Shown in pieces: positions 9,001 to 14,043 of a DNA stretch of 14,043 bases (position 1 is its first letter; every line of letters begins with the position of its first letter). Source of the DNA: Triparma columacea (lineage: Eukaryota; Sar; Bolidophyceae; Parmales; Triparmaceae). Location of the stretch: contig BRYA01000794.1 of NCBI GenBank assembly GCA_030267965.1, positions 1 through 14,043 on the forward strand, written 5' to 3'. Made by a program: the position numbers and the translations under genes. Under the pieces are notes generated by a model. That model was not told where the DNA came from. It ran no database searches and saw only the letters and a program-made list of their open reading frames with translations.

Positions 9001-12000
9001 TCTGCAGAGTGATACGCGTTCAAACAGTTGATCTGAAATTTACCGGCCTTCTTCAAAAAGCAGTGATGGACAAGGCAATTGACTACCTTACAAAGAGTCA
9101 GCTAGTTCAGGCCAACAGCTTGCAGGAGAAGTTCAGAAGGAACGGGAAGAAGGTCGATGCTGAGGTCAGGGGGGCCTTGGTGGAGAGGATGAGGGAGGGT
9201 GTTGAGTTGGAGGAGGACCAGAAGAAGGTGTTTGGGGAGTTGGAGGAGCTATTTGGTAGGGAGGATGAAAAAGGGTGGGGGCCTCTCGAGTCACCTTATG
9301 AGGGAGTGAAGATGCAGATCAAGCACAAGCAGCAGGAGAAAGGAAAAAAGACACTTGGTTTTGGAAGGGCCGAGTGTGTTGCCGACTGTTCAGCTGAGGA
9401 AGCAGCTGCTTGGTTCTTTGAAATGTGTAGTAGAGAAAGAATGGCTATAAGCAGAGAAGTTGCTGACGCTGCAAAGCTAGAAATTAAGAAGAGTGGCCAG
9501 GGAAGGATCAACGAAAAGCTTTTTAATGTAGTAAAGAAGCTTCCCTTCCCTTTTCGCAAAAGAGAGTTTGTGATGAGATATGTATGGCAAAAAGGACATC
9601 AAGATGACACCATGTCTGTAGCATTTGTACCATCTGAGGAGAAGATGGATTATGGAGGAAATCTAGGAAAGCTTGTGAAAGCTACAACAAGTGGCATTCT
9701 CACTGCCACAAACATAAAAGCCTCATATGGTTTTCTCCAATGCAAACTAACATTGACCCAGTTTATGGACACAGGAGGGTATATTCCAGTAAAAGTTGTC
9801 AACAACACAATACCACGAGTACTAGGTGCGATATCAGAGGTCAGGGACTCTCTCAATCGGGATGAAGAGGTTGATAAAGCTGCACTGGCCTCGCTTGCCA
9901 ACATTATCAAGAATGAGTTCCAAGATAATACAGATGAGGAGGAGGACGCGATCAGGAAGGGGAAAGAGTTTTATGAGAAGTGCATGAAGGAGGAGAACTT
10001 TGATGATCTGAAGAGTCCTGATGAGAGGGTCAAGATGAAGCTAGTTCATGTTGATGATGAAAACAGTGGAACCGCTGTAGCTACAACTCTAGTTGATGCT
10101 AGTGTAGAGGAGTGCGCTGCCTACGAGTACTCAAGCCTGCACAGTAGAGGGTGGAAGAAATTGGCGTCACAGTCAGGATTTTCTCAACTGAAAACAAGGT
10201 CTGTAAATAACCACAGTCTCTACTACATCACAACAAGGAACTTAGGAATCCCAGGACTTAAACCTCGTGACAATAGGAGTAAAGTTTGCTGGTTCAAACA
10301 ACTGGACGGCAAAACTATTATTGATGTAGAAGACACAGACAAGCTTAATGAAGACTACCCAGTTAAGGCTGGGAATGTTTTAATGAAGGTCCATACAGTG
10401 TGGTTATTTGAGCCACTTGACCCTATTGGAGGTGTGCCACAAACATCAGTCACATTTACAACGAAGATAGATCTTGGTGGTGTATTCTTCTCTTCTCTCA
10501 TGAACAAGCTTGCACCAAGGTTTCTTGCACAAGTCTCAGACTTGAGGAAGAAGTTTGACAGAAGCAGAGACATTGACGCTTCAACAAGGATCCAGATAAC
10601 AAGTGGAATAGGTGAAATCAGAGAAATGTCCACTGAGACATTTGATACCCAGTTCATAGAGCTTGAAGGCAAACAAAAGGTTAACGGTGCATTCCCTCTT
10701 TCAGATACCTGGATTAAGGTGGAAGACAAGGGAAAGGGATGGGGAAAGACAACAGTGACAGTTACAGCAGGTTTGGAGGAAGCTGCTGCCTACTTCTGGG
10801 ACTTTCGAAGCAGAGTCCATCAAGAAACAACAAGAGGTGTTGAGAGGGTTGTTGAGGAGAAGAAGGGGACATGGGAAGTGGTTGTGAAGAGAAGGCAGAA
10901 GTTGGAATCACAACATGGTGGGTTTCACAGAGACAGGGAGTTCCGGAATGTGATGAAGCTGCACAAGATGGATGAAGATACTATTATAATTACAATGGAG
11001 CCAATAAAGGAGAACATGGAGAAAGGTGATGCTGTGAGTGACACTAAGAAAAGTACTACACGAAGGGCATCTGAAGAAGTCGCAATAAAGTTCACAAAAA
11101 GGGGAGAGAAGGCAACCAAGGTAGAATTTGTCACCAAGGTAGAGCTTGGGAAAAGCTTGAGTGGGGAGGCAACAAAATCAATTCTGGAGAGGCACCTAGA
11201 CGAGGCTGCTGAGGCACAACGATACTTTATTGACCTTGTCCCTTTTATGGAGATGTCTAAGCAAGTTGGCGAGGCCTGCGGTGCTGATTTGGTTTGGGAT
11301 GGAGGGCAACTTGGAGGAGCACACTTACGGAAGGACAGAGAGAGACATGTTGAGGAGGTTTGCAACAAGAATGTCGCTTTGAGAGAGGTTGTGAAGAAGT
11401 ACCCTTGGTTTGTGACTTTGCTGAAAAGGGCAAGGCTTTGTGAGTTTAGCTCCAACAGTTCACAGTCTACTAAGCTTGAGTGTGTAGAGGAGAAGGAGGC
11501 AAGGGTGATTGGGAACAATCTGATGCCTTGTTTGAAGAGCAGGAAGGTGATTGAGGCTGGGGTAGATATGTGGAGGTTGCAGAACAGGGCTGTTGGGGAG
11601 CTGTTTGTGGAGTTTCCATGGATGGAGGGCATGTTTGTGGAGATTGGGAAGGGCGTCGTGAAAACAGCTCCGTGGGGACTGATGTTTCGAGTTACTTTTG
11701 GTGCTGTTACATCTATCTTTGATTTGCTTACTGATGTGTATGTGACGTACATGTTTTGGAGTGATAAGAAGTATGGGTACTTTAAGGCATCTTTGGCAAG
11801 TTTGGCAGTGTCAATTGGGCTTCAGATGTTTTGTGTTTGGGCGCAGAACAGGAAGTTGGGGATGATAAGGGTGATGAGGGAATGGTTTCCTATTTTAATA
11901 GGATTTAAGCCCGCAGTTGATGCTTACAGGGTAGCAAAGGGAGAAAAACAAGAGGCTGGACAATCATTTGATGTTCTGACAGAGTTGACTACCATGAAAT

Positions 12001-12776
12001 GCGCAGAAATGTTTGCTGAAGCCTTACCTGGAGTGATTATCCAACTTATGGCTATTGCAACCAATGACGGAGAGGTTGCGGATGCAGCTTGGGTCTCACT
12101 TTCAATTTCAGTATTGACAACAGGCTTTTCATCTGCAACTATCAGCTATGACTGGGACACTGACCCAGTGAAGAGAGAGCAAGTGCCTGACTTCTATGGT
12201 TATGTGCCTGCAAATCCAACCAAGAGATCTATTATATTTGGTTCAATGATGTTCTTTAGTGCATGTATGCTTGTGATAAGGTGCATGACAATAGTTGTGT
12301 TAGGGCTCCTTGGTGGTAGATGGGTCTCTCTCTTTGTTGGGACCGACCTTAGTCTATACTTATTGGCGAAGATGTTAAGAGGAGACTTCTGGTATTGGGC
12401 ACCTGTAACAGGACATGCNGACTTAACGGTGAAAAATTTCAGAGAGGGTTCAGATGCTGTCAAAGCAAAGTACACATTTAAGTACTCAAAGCATCATTGG
12501 AAGTCCAATGAAGAGGAAGTAAAAGCTTGGGTAGAGGCTAACTGGGAGAGATGGGTGGAGGACAAGCCAAAATGGTTTGATGATGCTATGAGAGCTAGAG
12601 TGCCAGTTGAATACATTCCAGGAGCAGGAGATGCTAGAAAAAGAGAGAGTGTCAGGAGAAGTATTAGGAAAGCAAGTATTGGAGGCAATGGTGGTAGAGA
12701 TATTATAGGGGGAGGAGATGGGAAGGCTAAAGTAAGCAGTGTTGTACCAATAGAGGAAGATGGAGATGGGGAGTAG
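6005..12776 (+). CDS. Large protein with multiple START/SRPBCC-like domains and a C-terminal XKR-like membrane domain; six exons
   Basis: Exons: 6005-6062, 6247-6417, 6773-6805, 6944-6988, 7297-7329 and 7468-12776, summing to 5649 bases, giving 1882 residues and a TAG stop. Every intron is phase 1. Residues 1 to about 145 are acidic and Ser-rich with no fold visible. About five repeats follow, near 150-325, 490-665, 715-915, 955-1150 and 1185-1375. Repeats 3-5 share an opening like SP-x-E-x-VKM or TWIKV, a segment like AEEAAAWFFEMCSRE, SVEECAAYEY or LEEAAAYFWDFRSR, and, as repeat 2 partly does, an end made of a strand, a glycine and a long helix (DTGGYIPVKVVNN; KIDLGGVFFSSLMNK). This is typical of START lipid-binding domains. 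Residues 341-408 are four copies of a 17-residue Ser/Lys/Arg repeat. Residues about 1510-1755 are hydrophobic with roughly six membrane spans. They include F-D1532-LLT-D1536 and E1631-x2-P1634-x4-Q1639, both matching patterns I associate with XK-related scramblases. The C-terminus is charged, with a KRESVRRSIRKAS stretch. The ambiguous base at 12419 falls in GCN and still means alanine. The likely role is lipid binding or exchange at a membrane. The XKR assignment is moderate; the START-like assignment is better. Confidence 0.75.
6526..6691. repeat. 24-bp minisatellite, seven degenerate units, in intron 2 of the START/XKR-like gene
   Basis: Units follow CGGCGACCGCATGGGTTCCG plus TCTC or similar; one unit is 25 bases and the last runs into GGGGCGCTT. 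The array lies in the intron 6418-6772. Because the unit is mostly 24 bases, all frames stay open for long stretches on both strands, which creates false reading frames. A shorter sister array lies at 7148-7216. Confidence 0.9.
6526..6943 (+). repeat. Segmental duplication, copy A (minisatellite, 33-base exon 3, intron 3)
   Basis: Copy A runs from the minisatellite through a shared tail, a CTAAC branch-site-like motif (6742-6746), exon 3 (6773-6805) and the whole 138-base intron 3 up to the acceptor at 6943. It matches copy B (7148-7467) along this length; the intervals from exon 3 to exon 4 start and from exon 5 to exon 6 start are both exactly 171 bases. The offset of the 33-base exons is 524 bases. 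Confidence 0.88.
7148..7216. repeat. 24-bp minisatellite, three units, in intron 4 of the START/XKR-like gene
   Basis: Same unit as the array at 6526-6691, including the same exit sequence (GTGGGG-GCTTGATAT, then CTACACGGAATCGAGG). It is part of the duplicated segment that also contains exon 5. Confidence 0.9.
7148..7467 (+). repeat. Segmental duplication, copy B (minisatellite, 33-base exon 5, intron 5)
   Basis: Partner of copy A. It contains the shorter minisatellite, the same CTAAC motif (7267-7271), exon 5 (7297-7329) and a 138-base intron 5 ending at the acceptor at 7467. Exon 5 encodes SENGQEDTGR where exon 3 encodes SENGHEDAGR. Differences are scattered point changes plus a few balanced small indels, so the duplication is not brand new. 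Confidence 0.88.
8148..8351 (+). repeat. In-frame 4 x 51-bp tandem repeat encoding a 17-residue Ser/Lys/Arg unit
   Basis: Four nearly identical units encode ARSNVGRINSSISSVKK, with single changes (NA for NV, RK for RI, AM for AR). They occupy residues 341-408, between the first and second START-like domains. The unit is basic and Ser-rich, with repeated SSISSVKK sites that could be phosphorylated; that function is inference. DNA identity between copies is very high, which indicates recent expansion or homogenisation. Confidence 0.95.
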
Positions 12777-13230
12777 CTAATAGGGCAGCAACATTTGTAG
12801 GACAAATTGATCTGATTTGGTATATTAGTGACTAATAGATCACTCGCTTGTGTCATCACTGTTGAACGCTTTGCTCAACACTTTGCATTGCTTTATTCTA
12901 GGATTCGCTCTTTTGTAGTTTGTTATGATAAAGGGGTTTGTTGAATGTGGGGGGTGAAGACTGAGTGTCAGGGAAAGGGGTGTGAGGGGAGAGTAGTGTG
13001 TAGGTGAGAGGAAGGGAGAGGACAAAGGAGGAGAAGAGAGGAGTGAAGCTGATGGGGGATTGTGTAGTTGTATTGCAGGGAGGTACAGCGTTAAGAGAGT
13101 GTATTTTAGTTAATGGTTGGTATCAGGAGAGATCAAGGGCATGGGATCAGATGAGAGGGGGGCAGGAAGCAGTGGAGGGCAGACATGTGATGAGGGTAGG
13201 GAGAGGCAGCGGGAGAGGGTGAAGTTGGGT
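12777..13230. other. 3' flank of the START/XKR-like gene, no gene seen
   Basis: Probable 3' UTR and non-coding flank. From about 12940 the + strand becomes G-rich and C-poor. Short reading frames here (for example 13004-13222) have repetitive Arg/Gly/Glu composition and look like by-products of this bias. An AATAAA at 13242-13247, about 465 bases after the stop, is the only classical poly(A)-signal-like hexamer I noticed; its use is unproven. Confidence 0.5.
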
Positions 13231-13379
13231 GGTTGGGGATGAATAAAAGAGAGCTATAGTGGTTATGGAGCGCAGAGAGAGGAGTTTGAGAGAGTAAGGA
13301 AGAGGAGAGTATTATATTGTGAGAGTGTGTAGGTGTGTGTAGGTGTGTGTAGGTGTGCGTGTGTTTGGAAGTGAGTGTT

Positions 13380-13665
13380 GGAGAAGTTGAGGGGAGAGAG
13401 TTGCAAAGAGGATGGTATAAGGTAGAGTGGTGTGTGAGTGTGAGTGTGTGAGCATGTGAGTGTGTGATTGTGTGAGTGTGTGAGTGTGTTAGAGAAGTTA
13501 AAAGAAGTTGAGAGAAGAGAGTAGTGAAGAGGAGGGTATGAAGTATAGTGGTGTGTGGATAAGGAGTGTGTTAGTGTGTGAGTTTGTGAGTGTGTTAGAG
13601 GAGTTGAGAGGAGTTGAGAGAAGAGCGTAGGGAAGAGAAGAGTATAAGGTAAAGGGGTGTGTGTG
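13380..13665 (+). repeat. Degenerate ~108-121 bp subtelomeric repeats
   Basis: Three diverged copies begin with a GAAGTTGAG-like sequence near 13384, 13504 and 13611. Each continues into GAGAG…AAGAGGA…GTATAAGGTA-like sequence and then a TG-rich tail (GTGTGTGAGTGTG). Spacing is about 121 and then about 108 bases. The sequence is almost free of C on the + strand. Confidence 0.7.
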
Positions 13666-13749
13666 TTTGTATGGGTGTGAGAGGAAGATTGTGTTTGTGT
13701 GAGTGTGTTAGAGACAGGGTAACCCGGCCGTATCTTAATTGGGATCTTG

Positions 13750-13960
13750 ATTATTTGTGTTTGTGTTTGTGTTTGTTGGGATGGGTGTGTGTATGTGTGT
13801 GTGTATGCGTGTGTGTATGCGTATGTGTATGTGTGTGCGTATGTGTTTATGTGTGTGTTTGTGTATGCGTTTGTGTTTGTGATTTTTTTGTGTTTGTGGG
13901 GATTGGGATTGAAAGTGGGAGTGGAAGTTGGAGTGGGATTGTGATTGGGGTTGGGATTGG
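13750..13960 (+). repeat. TG-rich and GGGATT-like degenerate repeats next to the telomere
   Basis: Positions about 13755-13885 are runs of TGTGTTTG and TGTGTATG/TGTGTATGCG. Positions about 13897-13960 shift to GGGATT, GGGAGT and GGGGTT words that resemble decayed telomere units. The open frame across this stretch (13747-13944) is simply Val/Cys/Tyr from TG repeats and is not a gene. Confidence 0.8.
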
Positions 13961-13977
13961 GATGAAAAATATGAGGG

Positions 13978-14043
13978 TTAGGGTTAGGGTTAGGGTTAGG
14001 GTTAGGGTTAGGGTTAGGGTTAGGGTTAGGGTTAGGGTTAGGG
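13978..14043 (+). repeat. Telomere: eleven perfect TTAGGG repeats
   Basis: Eleven perfect copies of TTAGGG run to the last base of the window, preceded by a partial AGGG at 13974. The G-rich strand runs 5' to 3' outwards, the correct orientation for a right chromosome end. With only 66 bases present, the assembly stops inside the array. Confidence 0.97.

Noticed and set aside
10925..11752. 275-codon minus-strand frame
   Set aside because: It lies fully opposite the START-like and linker coding sequence; Ser/Thr/Leu-rich, with no domain or start context.
12419..12419. Ambiguous base as a possible frameshift or unknown residue
   Set aside because: The codon is GCN, which is alanine for any base, and the frame stays open on both sides.
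13004..13222. 72-codon + frame
   Set aside because: It sits in C-poor, purine-rich flank; composition is Arg/Gly/Glu by base bias with no recognisable motif.
13747..13944. 65-codon Val/Cys/Tyr frame
   Set aside because: It is the direct translation of TG-rich subtelomeric repeats.

Overview
The window is one chromosome end of a eukaryote. It finishes in eleven perfect TTAGGG repeats read outwards on the + strand, and the genes are cut by short GT-AG introns (80 to 355 bases). The telomere unit, compact spliced genes and protein content would suit a unicellular alga or protist. A stramenopile alga is my best guess, but that is inference and nothing here proves it.

Layout. (1) Positions 230-2646, minus strand: a six-exon gene for a secreted family C69 (U34) dipeptidase of 570 residues. 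It includes a 16-base exon directly after the exon carrying the predicted catalytic cysteine. (2) Positions 2756-5465, plus strand, divergent from the first with 109 bases between start codons: a five-exon gene for a 681-residue protein with a ubiquitin-like domain, charged helical stretches, a degenerate EF-hand-like region and a Cys/His cluster. Its function is unknown. (3) Positions 6005-12776, plus strand: a six-exon gene for an 1882-residue protein. The N-terminus is an acidic disordered tail built from small phase-1 exons, two of which are duplicate copies. The 5.3-kb last exon encodes about five START/SRPBCC-like domains, a 4 x 17-residue Ser/Lys/Arg repeat, and a multi-pass membrane domain with features of the XK-related (XKR) scramblase family. 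(4) Positions 12777-13977: C-poor, TG-rich subtelomeric sequence with degenerate minisatellites. (5) Positions 13978-14043: the telomere.

The three genes do not form an evident pathway. The first two may share a promoter region. The third is the most interesting: one polypeptide seems to combine several candidate lipid-binding domains with a scramblase-like membrane domain. That resembles, in one chain, the partnership of lipid-transfer proteins with scramblases (for example VPS13A with XK).

All exon structures were joined by hand from splice consensus, reading frame and protein-family continuity. The summed exons of all three genes are exact multiples of three. Domain names rest on motif recognition by eye, with no database search.
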